A stretch of DNA of 64,000 nucleotides from Nepenthes gracilis (Eukaryota > Streptophyta > Magnoliopsida > Caryophyllales > Nepenthaceae). This document shows positions 50,870-62,305 of the stretch, piece by piece; within the stretch, counting starts at the first letter, position 1; the number at the start of each line of letters is the position of its first letter. A program made the position numbers and the translations under genes. The DNA is taken from contig BSYO01000020.1 of NCBI GenBank assembly GCA_033239525.1, positions 12,278,308 to 12,342,307 on the forward strand, read 5' to 3'. Under the pieces are notes generated by a model. That model made no database searches. It was given only the letters and a program-made list of their open reading frames with translations, and was not told the DNA's origin.

Positions 50870-52256
50870 TCATACATGTGTGTACGGATGTGCAGGTGCA
50901 GGTGTGTGTACTGCTGTATGGCAGTGTGTGTTGGCAATATATATATATATATACGTACGTATATGTACATATATGTATATGTGTGTGCGTGTTGGTATGG
51001 TTTGTATATATATATATTTATAATTGTATGGCAAAATGTATTTATATTTATAATAAATCTATGCATGTGAGTTTGGCATACTTGTAATAATAATAATCGT
51101 TTAGTTAGTTTAGTCTTTATCTCTATATTTTCTTGGTATATTTCGGGAATCTATTATTTTCGTTAACTTTATTGCGTGTGCATATCTTATTGGCACTCTA
51201 TGACTAAATTAAGGAGTGTGTATAAAAATACTAAAGTATCAGGTCAAATAGGAGGTTAAGACACCTTAATATGGTCTACACTTTGTTCAATACTAAATAT
51301 ATATTTCAAATATTGAGGTCATTTGGAGGTATGTTTATAATCCTGTAAACCTATTATGTGCGATATTAGTGGATATCATATTAAGGTGGTGTTGGATTTG
51401 ACTTGTTGATGATATGAGTATTTTATTCCCAAAAGGGTATAGATCAGATGATCACAAAATACGTACAGGTTACCCGATGGTGTAATGGGAATATTGTTCG
51501 TATAGATTGAATATTGTACTTATACACTACGATTGACAAGTATCATAAGAGTACAGGGTCACTTGTCAAATTTACGAGCACTGGTACCTCGAGGATTTCT
51601 CGACCATTGGAAGCGGGTGCCTGGATGTTTGTTTACAGTGATGTATGAGATTTGAGTAGACTTCTGTGACATCTCTTATAATTGGGACATCTTTTGTGAT
51701 GGGTTCAATGGAACCTATACTATTGTTAATACTCGGATTCGGGGGAATCCAATTTGCATCCCTGAGTCTTATTGTCATGTGACTCCTGAGTCGTGAATAC
51801 GATAAGTTGTTGAATCTTGGATAATTATCGGTTTATCTTATATAATTATTATATTATTATTATCCGAGATAATTTATTGTATTCTGTAATTTTATTAATT
51901 TATTTACTTGTTGGGCATTTGATTCACCATTACATTTTATTGGTTCCAAGGTAGAAGTTTATGACGCGGTAGAAGAGATCGTGCTGTTGCTGAGGATTTT
52001 CGGGATAGAGACGATCTTGATATTAGAAACTCGTGACAAAAAACTCTGGAGTTAGTTCAATTGGTTGAGATTTTATTTAATTATGTTATCGAGACTGCGT
52101 TCTAAAAATTATAATATTGCAGACATTTATTATTATTAGGAAATTTATTATGAGAATTATAATTATTATGTTATATTTAGTGATGCATTTATGAAGTTGC
52201 ATATGATTTTGGGTTTCCGTGTGGCTTTTCTGAGTCCGCTCGGGTGACTCGAGTTC
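50870..52256. other. Unclassified insert, probably LTR-like, inside the copia
   Basis: Starts with a GT/TA-rich microsatellite (50884-51025), followed by about 1.2 kb of mixed sequence with no coding motif. Phrases such as AGGTTACCCGATGGTGTAATG, GGGTCACTTGTC and TTTACTTGTTGGGC recall plant LTRs, but no second copy, terminal TG/CA pair or target duplication was found. The copia length without it is normal, so it is foreign. Confidence 0.45.
50884..51025. repeat. GT/TA-rich microsatellite
   Basis: GTGTGT phrases, then an ATATATATATAT run near 50938, ACGTACGTATATGTACATATATG and again GTGTGTGCGTG. The 139- and 84-codon frames here are composition artefacts. Confidence 0.85.
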
Positions 52257-54223
52257 TATGACGGACCCGACTACAAAATATTACCTGTCCTAACATATGT
52301 CAAACTAAATACAAATCATAATACAAAGATCCATCAAAGAAAACATCCATATATACACAGGATCCACAACACGCCACAACCTTATGGCTTTGACAACGAA
52401 TTGAAATATATTACCTTGGTGGACCTAATTTGGGAAGATGCCTGCAGTTGCGATCAAGCCTGCGGAAGCATTTCATAATCTAACATATATTCTAGATTTC
52501 AACTAAACATACGTCTGCTTCTTAATTACAAAATAATACATATTTCGAACCTTTTTGCCCAAAAGAATTACTACTGTACTAAAAACATAAAAGACAATGT
52601 TTAAAATACATCATATAACATCATTTAGCCCTAAATTAGGCACTGATCCTCATTCCTATTCATCGATTATAAACTCGTACTGATCATTTGAAGGGTTAGT
52701 AAAAATAGTAAGTGAGAGCCAAATACCCAGCAAGGTACATATATATAACAAGGGACATACATCATTTATATTTGAAGCATAATAGTACATATCATAAGGA
52801 ATAGAAACGGATAAATGATCATAAAATATGATTAGAAAAGAAACACTTTTCATGAAATATTTCAAATTCCTTCAATTTCTTTCCATTTTCTTACTTATCA
52901 AATCGTGTTAAAAACTTGTTTTCTTTGGAGATCAGAGCTAGTACATTTTACTAACTAAATGAGTAGATGACCAAAGCTTGGATTGCGTTTATTTCTATAC
53001 AATTAAAAGCCTTCTCCTCTAATTGAAGACCCAGAGGCGGACTATCCATATATAACCCTACAAATGAGGCTTTAGCCACATTGCGATGCTTAGCAGGTAA
53101 CGATTTTTCACTATAATATATTAAGGTATGGCAGAATATACTATCTGATAAACATTCATTGCTCAAGTTTCTTAACTTCTAAATTTCTTAGGGAATTCTA
53201 CTCTTAAATTCATATATCCTTGGTTCTTACCCTTCTAGAGAACAATTCATAAGTTCCTAACTTAATTACAAAATATCTCTCAATAATTCGTTTTCATAGA
53301 GTTTGCACATTTTTACCATAGCCATTTCTTAATCATAAGAGTTCATCAATAATACATATAAAATAAAATATCTAATAAATAAAGAAAACATGCTATATAA
53401 AAATTAATTATACAATATATTTTGAGCACGCATAAATAACATGGAACAAATTTAAAACTCATAAACTAGAAGCACAACTATATAGAAATAAGATTTCTAG
53501 CCTCTACATATGAAGAGAAAATTTTCATAACATGCATATTTAATATACAAGTAAATAAACGGTAATTTTTGATAAATCTTGCTACAAAAACATAGAGAAG
53601 CAACAAATATGTACATTTTTCATATTTTTACTTCAAAATTCCAACTAGGATGAGTATTAGAACAATAATACTCAAAATGAACGGGTATAAACAACAACAA
53701 CCAAAAAATAAAGTTTAGAGTGCACTTACATTAACCTGATCTACTAATTTTTTTACTCGGGTCGTCCAGATTCAAGCTCCCGGGACCTCTCCTTTACCTT
53801 CTCTCTCTTTTCTTCCCTTCCCCTTCACCTTTCTCTCTCTCTCTCCTCTTTGCAAGATTTCATGCAAAAATGGTGGAACTGAGCAGGTGGTGCCTTTTAA
53901 CAATTCTGGCGTTCAAGCGTTGGGCGAGCGCCGCTTTGGCGCGAGTGTTTTGGAAATTGCGGTCGAGCGCACCTCAGGCGCTCATTGGGCATAACCATTC
54001 TAAAAAATCTGCTCAAGCACAGATCAGGCACTGGTCGGACGCGACAGTTCTAGAATTCGCACCTACGCTGTGCCTCGGGCACGCCACAAGCCTACACTAG
54101 GCCAAGTTGCTTGAGACAGTTTTCGGACCTTCCGACCCAATTCCCACATCAGATATCCTTAATATCAATTATATTAACTTAATAAATTATGATTTCACGG
54201 AATGTGAAAACTCGAACCTTACA
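52257..54223 (-). repeat. 3' LTR of the gypsy element, copy C (1,967 bp)
   Basis: In minus orientation it starts TGTAAGGTTCGAGTTTTCAC (54223) and ends GTCGGGTCCGTCATA (52257). It has a GAGCGC-rich block (53890-54110), CTCTCTCT on plus at 53830, a TATA motif GTAGGGTTATATATGGATAG near 53060, and a TTTTACTAACCCTTCAAATG block near 52690. Confidence 0.85.
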
Positions 54224-54240
54224 ATCCTCCAATCATTATG
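54224..54240 (-). other. Polypurine tract of the gypsy element
   Basis: On minus, ATGATTGGAGGAT directly precedes the 3' LTR start TGTAAGG at 54223. This is the expected site of plus-strand priming. Confidence 0.75.
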
Positions 54241-54289
54241 AAATTTCATCCTCAAAATTTAAAGAAAGTTACATACCTAATCAAGAGAA

Positions 54290-54540
54290 TAGACATGGAT
54301 ACTTGTTCTAAATTTCATCCTCGAGCTCCCACGTGGCCTTCCCCTGGGTATGGTTCCTCCATAAGATTTTGACTAACAAATTCGTCTTTGTTTGAAACTC
54401 CTGGTTTTTACGATCTAAAATCTACAAAAGTTCCTCAACATATGACAAATTCTCGCTAATCAATAGAGGCTCGTAATCAATGACATGGGTAGGATCATAG
54501 ATATAATTTCGGAGTATTGACACGTAGAAAATATTATGCA
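54290..54540 (-). pseudogene. Gypsy chromodomain
   Basis: Minus frame continuing from integrase: HNIFYVSILRNYIYDPTHVI, EPLLISENLSYVEELL, a stop, ILDRKNQEFQTKTNLLVKIL and WRNHTQGKATWELEDEI, a stop, NKYPCLF. The pattern V-I-L-D-R-x5-R-x5-L-V-K-V-L-W-R-N-H-x6-TWE is the chromodomain of plant chromoviruses, thought to guide integration to heterochromatin. Confidence 0.88.
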
Positions 54541-55570
54541 CCTCTCCCAAAATCGGTGGCAAGACCAATTAATTGATAGGCTACCTCTCCTATTTTCTCC
54601 AAAATCTCAAATGGGCTGATAAACCTCGGTTTCAGCTTCTCTCTAACTCCAAATTTGGAGACGCCCTTCGACGGCAATACTTTCAAGAAGATAAAATCCC
54701 CGACTTTAAATTTCAACTCCAATTTTCTCCAATCGCCATAACTCTTCTGTCTCCTTTGAACTACTTTCAATTTCTCATAGATTAATTTAATTTTATCGGA
54801 CGTCTCCTTAACAATCTTCAGCCTCATAAGTTGTCTATCACCCATTTCTTCCCAATGAATAGGTGAACGACACTTTCTTCCATACAGTACTTTTAAGGAG
54901 GTCATCCCAATACTCACTTGGTAACTATTATTATACGCGAACATCGCCAATGCTAAATGATCATCACAATTGCCTTTCAACTCCAACATCGTGGCTCTTA
55001 ATATATCCTCTAAAATCTAAATGGTTCACTTAGATTTTCATCTGTCTGCGGGTGATAAGTTATACTTGAACTTTAGATCCACCCCCATTTGCGATGCAAA
55101 CTCTCCGAAAATTTCAAGGCAAACCTTGAGTCTCGATCTAATATGATAGTCGTCGGGACTCCATGCAATCTTACTATTTTATTAATACACATCCAGGCTA
55201 ACCGGTCCCTTGAATAAGTTACCCAAATGGCTAGAAAATGCGTCAATTTTGTGAGCCGGTCGACAATTACCCAAATAGTATCATGATTCCTAGGTGTCCT
55301 CTCTAATCCCAACATGAAATCCATGGTTATGCCTTCCCATTTCCAATTAGGAAAAGGTAGGGGCTGCAAAAGATCGGATGGCTTCTTACGTTCGGCCTTC
55401 AACTGCTGACAGATCAAGCATCTTCACACAAAGGCCACAATTTTCTTCTTCATATTTCTCCATTAAAATATTTTCTTCAAATCATGATACATCTTATTAA
55501 TATCTAGGTGGATCGTATACTTGGACTAGTGAGCTTCCTTTATGATTTCTTCCTTCAATTCTTCGACATT
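54534..55570 (-). pseudogene. Gypsy integrase
   Basis: The zinc-binding part is decayed near 55400-55560. Frame 55073-55417 holds the core: CQQLKAERKKPSDLLQPLPF, WKWEGITMDFMLGL (first Asp), RLTKLTHFL, VRLHGVPTTIILDRDSRF (second Asp). After stops, frame 54534-54989 gives LALAMFAYNNSYQVSIGMTS, LYGRKCRSPIHW, FKVGDFIFLKV and SPFEILEKIGEVAYQL, the C-terminal part. Confidence 0.9.
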
Positions 55571-55849
55571 AGACACACAAAACCGATCCCAAAATCTCAA
55601 AACTCTGTCAGGTCGGACATTAAAATCAACTCTAAAGTCTTGGTTTAAATTTCTTGCAATGTCAGCTAAGAACGGATCACTTATCTGATTTTCTTTAATT
55701 CGCCTTAATATACCCGGCTAAATTTGATAATACGACAATATCATCTGATTTCTTTGGGCATATCTCCGGATATCACACTACTTCATGCATTTCAACATCT
55801 CCATTTCCTTAATCTTCAAATGAGCTATGTAACTCGTTTGATGGCTCAA

Positions 55850-57367
55850 ATCGTCCGCTACCACGTTGCTCTTGCCTGGTTGATATTAGATTTCATAATC
55901 ACAATCTTTTAGATAGTCCATCCATCTCCTTTGCCTCACATTCAACTCTTTTTGTGAAAATAGATATTTGAGACTCTTATGATCCGAATATACCAATAAT
56001 TTTTAGCCGTACAAATAATGTCTCCAGATCTTTAAAGCAAAAATTACCACTGCTAGCTCCAACTCGTGCGTCGGATAATTTTTCTTGGGAATTTTCAGTT
56101 ATCTTGATCGATAGGCTATCATATTTTTGTGATACATCAGAACACAACCTAACCCCGTCCTGTTCGTATCACAATAAATTTCAAATCCATCGAATCCTTC
56201 TAGAATCGTCAGGATCAGAGCTAATGTCAATCGATCCTTCAACTCTTAGAACCTTTGCTCACATTCCTCTGTCCAAACAAACTTAATGTCTTTCTTTGTT
56301 AACCGGGTCAGCCGCATGGAAATTCTAGAGAAAAGTTTTCACGAATCTCCGATAATAACCTGTTATTCCAAGAAAACTTCGGACTTCGGTCACCAATGAT
56401 GGTCGACTTCAATTAACAACAGTTTTGATTTTTTTTAGGTCAACAAAAATGCCTCCCTTAAATATAATATAACCCAAAAATTCAACTTCCTCAAGCCAAA
56501 ATTCACATTTCTTCAACTTGGCATACAACTTCTTCTCCTTAAGCATCTAGAGTGCAATCCTCAAATATATATTGTGCTCATCATAGCTTTTCGAGTAAAT
56601 CAATATGTCATCAATGAACACAACAATGAATTTATTTAAGTAGGGCCGAAACACCTAATTTATTAAATTCACAAAGCAGCAGGGGCATTTGATAACTCAA
56701 AAGGTATAACTAGAAATTCATAATGCCCATACCTCTTCTGAAAGGCTGTTTTCGCTACGTCCTCCTTGATTCTCAACTGGTGATACTCTGAACGAAGGTC
56801 AATCTTGAAAAATACTCGTGCTCCTTGCAATTGATCAAATAGGTCATCAATCCTCTGTAACGGATACTTGTTCTTAATGGTAATCTTGTTCAGCTCCTAG
56901 TAGTCAATGCAAAGTCGCAACGATCTATCCTTCTTTTTGACAAGTAGCACCGAGGCACCCAAAGGAAATATGCTCGGTCGAATAAATCCCTTATCCAGAA
57001 GCTCCTACAGCTGTTGTTTCAATTCTCTCAATTCGATAGGTGCCATCCTATACAGTGTTTTTGAGATTGGTGCTAAACCAAGAACAATCTCAATCTCAAA
57101 TTCAATCTCCCGATTGGGTGGTAATCCAGGAAATGCTTCGGGAAAGACGTCTTCAAACTCACTGACCACCGAAATATCCTTAACTGGCACACTATGACTT
57201 CCAACAGTGCAGGCATAAGCTAAATAGACTTGGCACCCGAAATCCATCAAATAACGAGTGTGCAATGCTGAAATGAAATAAGGTCGTTCCTTCCGTACCA
57301 CACCTTGGAAATAAAATGGTTCATATCCCGAAAATGGCAAAGCGAACTTACTTATGAAAATAATCAA
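55850..57367 (-). pseudogene. Gypsy reverse transcriptase and RNase H
   Basis: The frame 57005-57367 carries the protease-RT linker (SEFEDVFPEAFPGLPPNREI, APISKTLYRMAP). RT follows with [18 protein letters not shown], [25 protein letters not shown] and the catalytic [12 protein letters not shown] near 56600-56635. RNase H has FEIYCDTNRTGLGCVLM near 56190, [19 protein letters not shown] and [11 protein letters not shown], ending near 55850. Several frameshifts and stops. Confidence 0.87.
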
Positions 57368-58307
57368 TACTAGTATGATAATTGGCCAGCCAATTCATAC
57401 CTAAGATCACATCAAAGTCATACATCTTCAACAAAATCAAATCCACCACCAACTGCAACCCGTTAATCCAAACTTCACACCTTGGATACATGATATTCAT
57501 AACCACAGACGGTCCCAATGGCATAAAAACAACCAAAATATGATTCAAAATTTTCGGAGGGGACAACAATTTACTTGCAAATCTTGGAGATATGAAAGAA
57601 TAGGTCGATCCTGAATCTAGAAGAATATGTACAGGAGTATTAAAGATAGTGATAGTGCCTTCTACCATATTCGGCGATGCCTCAGCATCTCGAGCCGTGA
57701 ATGCAAAGGCCTTCCCTAGAATAATTAGCTTCTTCTCCACCGACCTCTTCGAAATGGGACAATCTTTAATCATATGGTCAGACTTGCCATAATTAAAGCA
57801 AGCTCCTAAATGCTTGTAGCACAGCTTCTCCCCATGAAACCTCCCACAATAACCACATGCATTGGTAGTCACTGGTAGACTTGGTACTACTGGCGGCTCC
57901 GCCTTCCTCTTCCCTTTATCTTCTGGCCTAGTCTTTTTTGGAGATCCTCCTGGCCCTAAGCCTTGGCTAGTAGTTGAGCTTCCATGATTCTTAACTTTCT
58001 TTTCAAAATATTGTTCGTTTTCTAACTCCTTCTCGAATATAAAAGCCCAGTCTAAAATCTCTCCATAATTACGCAACTTGTGCATGACCAACTTCTTTCT
58101 AATGCCATCCCTCGGCCCCGATTGGAATTTCCTAGCTTTTCTAGCTGGGTCATCAACTATGTGCAGGGCGAACAGGGACAACTCCATTAATTTGGCTTCA
58201 TACTCAGCTACGGTCCGATTTCCTTGCTTTATCTGTGAAAACTCATCCTCTTTTTGCTCTCGCAAGTTGGTCAGAAAATACTTTTTAGAGAACACCCCCT
58301 TGAACAT
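57348..58307 (-). pseudogene. Gypsy gag capsid end, zinc knuckle and protease
   Basis: A 319-codon open frame. Residues 1-100 hold the retrotransposon gag core (FFxxxYFxxxLREQKEDEF-type, EYEAKLMELS). Residues 170-184 are the zinc knuckle CFNYGKSDHMIKDCP, in which the second Cys has become Tyr. Residues 222-250 hold the aspartic protease with LLDSGSTYSFIS, the DSG at 231-233 intact, and residues 298-312 DFDVILGMNWLANYH. This is the longest undamaged frame in the window, but it is cut off from pol by a shift. Confidence 0.9.
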
Positions 58308-58402
58308 CTCCCAGGTGATCTAATCCTCAGTAATATCCATAGCGCTCTTCTGCATCGACCACCAGTGGTCAACTTCTCCCTCTAACTTATATGCCGTAAA
58401 AG

Positions 58403-58678
58403 TTACCTTATCTTTTTCCGGGCAACGAATAACGGTGAAAATCTTCTTGATTTTCCTGATCCATGCCTCTGCCTTAGTACCCCCTCACTGTTAAATCGAT
58501 CATAAGTTGTAACTCCCAGATTTGCTGGTGCTGGAGCGGGGACTGGGGCAAGCTCAAGATGGGGATATCCATGAGCTATCATCTCCATAATGTCAGTCAT
58601 TCTTTCCATGATATTTAGAAATTCCTTTTTCCTATTTGGATGAGAGCCAGTTCCAGAGCTTCTTCCTCGATTTGACAT
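58403..58678 (-). pseudogene. Gypsy gag, N-terminal part
   Basis: An open frame of 91 codons starts MSNRGRSSGTG at 58678, contains a Pro/Ala-rich stretch (APVPAPAPA) and loses the gag frame near 58490. Capsid sequence continues in another frame (WWSMQKS-MDITED region) to the next frame at 58307. Confidence 0.75.
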
Positions 58679-58789
58679 TCTGAATCCCTATCAATATAAC
58701 ATCAACAATGGAATTAGATTTTCACACCAAATCTAACAAGACTACTTAAACAGGGATTTTGACCTATACTTCGAGTCTAATCAAGTCAA

Positions 58790-60101
58790 CCTAAATTTGT
58801 TTTCTTTGAGAATTAGGACCAATGTCTTACCAGTTAAAGGAGTAGCTGATTGAAGCTTGAATTGTATTTGCTCCTGCACAATCAAATGCCTTCTCCTCCC
58901 ATTCAAAACTAAGAGGCGGGCCGTCTACATATGGCCTTATAGACGGGGCCTTAGCCACAAAGTGGTCCTTAGCAGGCAATGATATTCCACCATAACATAT
59001 TAGGACATGTCAAAATATACTATCTAATAAATATTCCTTGGTCCAATTTCTTAACTTCTTAATTATCTTAGAGAATTCTGCTCTTAAATTCATACCTCCT
59101 TGTTTCTCACCCTTTTGGAGAATAGTTCATAAGTTATTAACTTAATTACATAATATCCCTTCATAATCCTTTTCCATAGAACTTGCACATTTTTACTACG
59201 GCCATTTCTTAATCGTGAGATTTTATTAATAATACAAATAAAATAAAATATCAAATAAATAAAGAAAACATGCTATATGAAAATTAATTATGCAATATAT
59301 TTTATGCACGCATAAATAACATGGAATAAATTTAAAACTCATAAATTAGAAGCACAACTATGTAGAAATAGGATTTCTAGCCTCTAAACATGGAGAAAAA
59401 ATTCTCATAACATGTATATATAAGATACAAGTAAATAAACGGTGGTTTTTGACAAATCTTACTATAAAAATATGGAGAATTAACAAATATGCATATTTTT
59501 CTTGTTTTTACTTCAAAATTCTGACTAGGATGAGTATTAGAATAATAATGCTCAAAATAAATGGGAATAAACAACTGAAAAAGAAAGCTTAGAGTGAAAT
59601 TGTCTTAACCCGATCTACTAGTTTTCTTACTCAAATCGTCAAGATTCAAACTCTCGGGATCTCTTCTTCACCTTCTCTCTCTTCTCTTCCCTTCCCCTTC
59701 GCCTCTCGCTCTCCTCTCTGTAAGATTTTGTGCAAAAATGGTAGAAGAGCGCAGGTGGTGCCTTCTAACAATTCTGGCGCTCGAGCACCGGTCAAACGCC
59801 GCTCATGCGCAAGTGTTCTAGAAATCACGCTCGAGTGCGCCTTAGGTGCTCATCGGGCATGAACATTCTAGAAAATTTACTCGAGAGCTGATCAGGCACT
59901 GGTCGGGTGCGACAGTTCTAGAATTTGCGCCTACCCTGTGCCTCGGGCGTGACTTGGGCGCACCATAAGCCTACACCAGATCAAGTTGCCCAAGTTGGTT
60001 TTCGGACCTTCCGATCCAATTCCCACATCCGATATCCTTAATATCAATAATATTAATTTAATAAATCATGATTTCATGGAATGTGACAACTCAAACCTTA
60101 C
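58790..60101 (-). repeat. Truncated 5' LTR of the gypsy element, copy D
   Basis: In minus orientation it starts GTAAGGTTTGAGTTGTCACA (60101) and aligns closely with copy C until about 58790, which matches 52910 of copy C. The remaining 650 bp, the primer site and the leader are absent, so a deletion joins mid-LTR DNA to sequence 110 bp before gag. Confidence 0.85.
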
Positions 60102-60104
60102 GGG

Positions 60105-60690
60105 ATCGGGGCATCAGATTTCATGTGAAGGTTGATGGGAACAGCCCACAACCAAGATATAAGGTAAGGTTAGTTGTGAAATATTTCAATCAGTGGATAA
60201 GGATTGATTTCGAGGAGATTTTTACTCCAATTGTGGAGACATTATAAATAAAAGTGATGGTTGGATTGTCCGCAATTCTTGATTTGGAAGTGGAACAATT
60301 GGACGAGCGGACGATGTTTCGTCATTATGATTTTGATGAGGAAATTTACATGAAACAGTCGGAGGGATTCCATGTTAAGGGGAAGAAGCATTTTGTGTGT
60401 TGTTTAAAAAAAAGCTCATATGGGTTGAAGCAAACCACGGGACAATAGTATCAAAAGTTTGAGTTTATTATGGTAAGTCGAGGCTACCAAAAGTCTCTTT
60501 TGAACCATTATATTTTCGTTTAAAGGTTTTTTTAAAGACGACTTCATCATTCTCCTACTCTATGTGGATGATATACTCATTGTTAAGTGAAATGCCTCCT
60601 AGTTCACCAAATTGAAGCAATTGCTTGGAAAATCCTTTACTAGGAAAGATTTGCGACTGATGAAGCAAATTTTGGATATAAGAATATTTG
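60105..60690 (+). pseudogene. Reverse transcriptase part of the TNT1-like copia
   Basis: Resumes with FHVKVDGNSPQPRYKVRLVV, DFEEIFTPIVET and, in frame 60254-60448, LDLEVEQLDERTMFRH (family LNLEVEQLDVKTAFLHG), DEEIYMKQSEGFHVKGKKHF and SYGLKQ. Then FIILLLYVDDILIV, the catalytic YVDD motif, near 60545-60585. Confidence 0.9.
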
Positions 60691-61490
60691 ACGACCGTAA
60701 AGTAGTGAAATTATGGATGTCCTAAAAGAATCATATTGAGAAGGTTTTTTAACGTTTCGACATGAAAAAGTTCAAGTTAATGAGCACTCTGTTGGACAAT
60801 CATTTTAAACTAATCAACTAGTAATGCCCTTCTAAGAATGATGAGAAAACAAGCATGAAAAGTATTTCCTACTCTTCAGTCATATACAATTTGATGTATA
60901 CTATAGTGTGTATGAGACTGAATATTACTCATACTGTTAAAACGGTTAGCCATTTTCTTTCAAATCCCAATAAGGAATATTGGTCCGCAGTGAAATAGAT
61001 ATTAAGGTATATTTGAGGAACTTCTAAGCTGTACTTGTATTTCGAAAGTGGCAAGCCACTTCTAGTTGGATATACTAATATAGACATGGTAAGCGATATT
61101 AACAGTTGAAAGCCCACCTCAAAGTATTTAGCTATATTCGCAGGAGGAGTTATTTCTTAGTAATATAAGTTACAGAATTGTATTGCTCTCTTGACCACTA
61201 AAGTGAAATTCATTACTGTGATAGAGGTAAGCAAATAGATACTGTGGATAAAAAAGTTCATCCGAGAACTTGACTTTAAGTAAGAGTGATATATGTTATT
61301 TTATGACAATCAAAGTATCATTTATATTTATAGAAGCTCGTCATTTTATTTTAGATCGAAGCTCATTGATTTGAGATATCATTGGATTTGGAATGTTATT
61401 GACTCGGAGTTGTTTACACTTGATAAAGTCATGACCAGAGAGAATATATCGGACATGATGACTAAGATAGTATAAATAGAAAGCATAAAA
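60690..61490 (+). pseudogene. RNase H part of the TNT1-like copia
   Basis: Frames give VVKLWMS-KNHIEKVF, SYSSVIYNLMYTIVCMRLNI, SHFLSNPNKEYWSAVK-ILRY, TSKLYLYFESGKPLLVGYTN, TTKVKFITVIEVSK, FYDNQSIIYIYRSSS and ENISDMMTKIV. These follow copia RNase H to its end. Confidence 0.88.
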
Positions 61491-61545
61491 CTTACCGAAC
61501 TATTGCTAGAATGATAACTGACCCCACAAGTCACGAGAGGAAATT

Positions 61546-62305
61546 TGTTGAGTTATACATTACCCCTATATGGGACACATACCCATTTAACGTGACATTT
61601 GGAGGCTTATACAAGAACACACGTGTATTGCATTGATCTAAATCACAAAAATAGCATGCGATAGGTATGAGTCGCACATGAGCACTGAATCCAGATTAGA
61701 TGGTGCTTGAAGAGGGCTGAAGGGACACTCGAACGGGATTTTTAGATTGTCTAGCGCCTAAAGTATGCTCAAGGTGGGCACTCGTGCAGCGATCGAGTGA
61801 GCTGTCTCTCAATGCGTGCACGACGGGCACTTGAACACTGTGCTTACTTCAAAAATGTCTGTTGTGTTTTAAAGTTTATAACTTTGTAATTTTTAAGACC
61901 TAGAGTACTAACTTTGTGAAAAAAAGAAAAGAAAGAGAGAAAAGAGGGAAGATGAAAATTTAAGCATCCGAGTTGTGTTCTAGTATCTATCAACCTTAGG
62001 TACGCTATTCTTAAAATTGAGAAGAATATTGTACCTCTCTTATTTATTCTCTTTTGTCTTATACTCATCATTACTTGAGTTTATTTGTTACAGGGTTTTG
62101 TATCGATATATTTATCAGGGTTTGTGTAATCGAACTCATATTGCGTAATGAATATATTTCAGACATATCGTCTCGTGATTTTTTTCATTCTAAAGAGGAT
62201 TTTCTATGTAAAATTGAGTATTTTTATTATTTGTTATTACTGTTTATTTGTTGTATATCGATAATTATTTTCTCGCGATTTAAATAAACTGTCTGGGTCC
62301 CAACA
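61546..62305 (+). repeat. 3' LTR of the TNT1-like copia
   Basis: Starts TGTTGAGTTATACATTACCC after the purine-rich CACGAGAGGAAAT and ends CTGGGTCCCAACA, 760 bp. It carries ACTCGAACGGG, CACTCGTGC, ATCGAGTGAGC and GGGCACTTGAAC phrases at 61727-61830. Confidence 0.9.

Larger units (their letters stand above)
52257..60101 (-). mobile_element. Ty3/gypsy chromovirus with chromodomain, nested in the copia
   Basis: Minus-strand element: truncated 5' LTR (58790-60101), gag, protease, RT, RNase H, integrase, chromodomain, purine tract and full 3' LTR (52257-54223). A C-terminal chromodomain after integrase places it in the plant chromoviruses; LTR length and layout suggest the Tekay/Del group (inference). 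All coding parts carry stops or shifts. The 5' LTR lacks its last 650 bp or so, with the primer site and leader. No target duplication is visible. It lies in the copia between integrase and RT and is therefore younger than the copia. Confidence 0.9.
47716..62305 (+). mobile_element. Ty1/copia (TNT1-like) retrotransposon split by other elements
   Basis: LTRs at 47716-48457 and 61546-62305 align along most of their length. Between them are gag, protease, integrase, RT and RNase H in copia order, all with stops. Foreign DNA (50870-60101) separates integrase from RT. Without it the copia is about 5.4 kb, the usual size. Flanks AAATA and AATTG do not match, so the target duplication has decayed or an end was altered. 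It faces away from MED15. Confidence 0.88.

Noticed and set aside
3411..62305. An undescribed multi-gene system such as a biosynthetic or resistance cluster
   Set aside because: All coding motifs outside MED15 and the BED-finger fragment are copia or gypsy proteins with stops; no other protein families were recognised.
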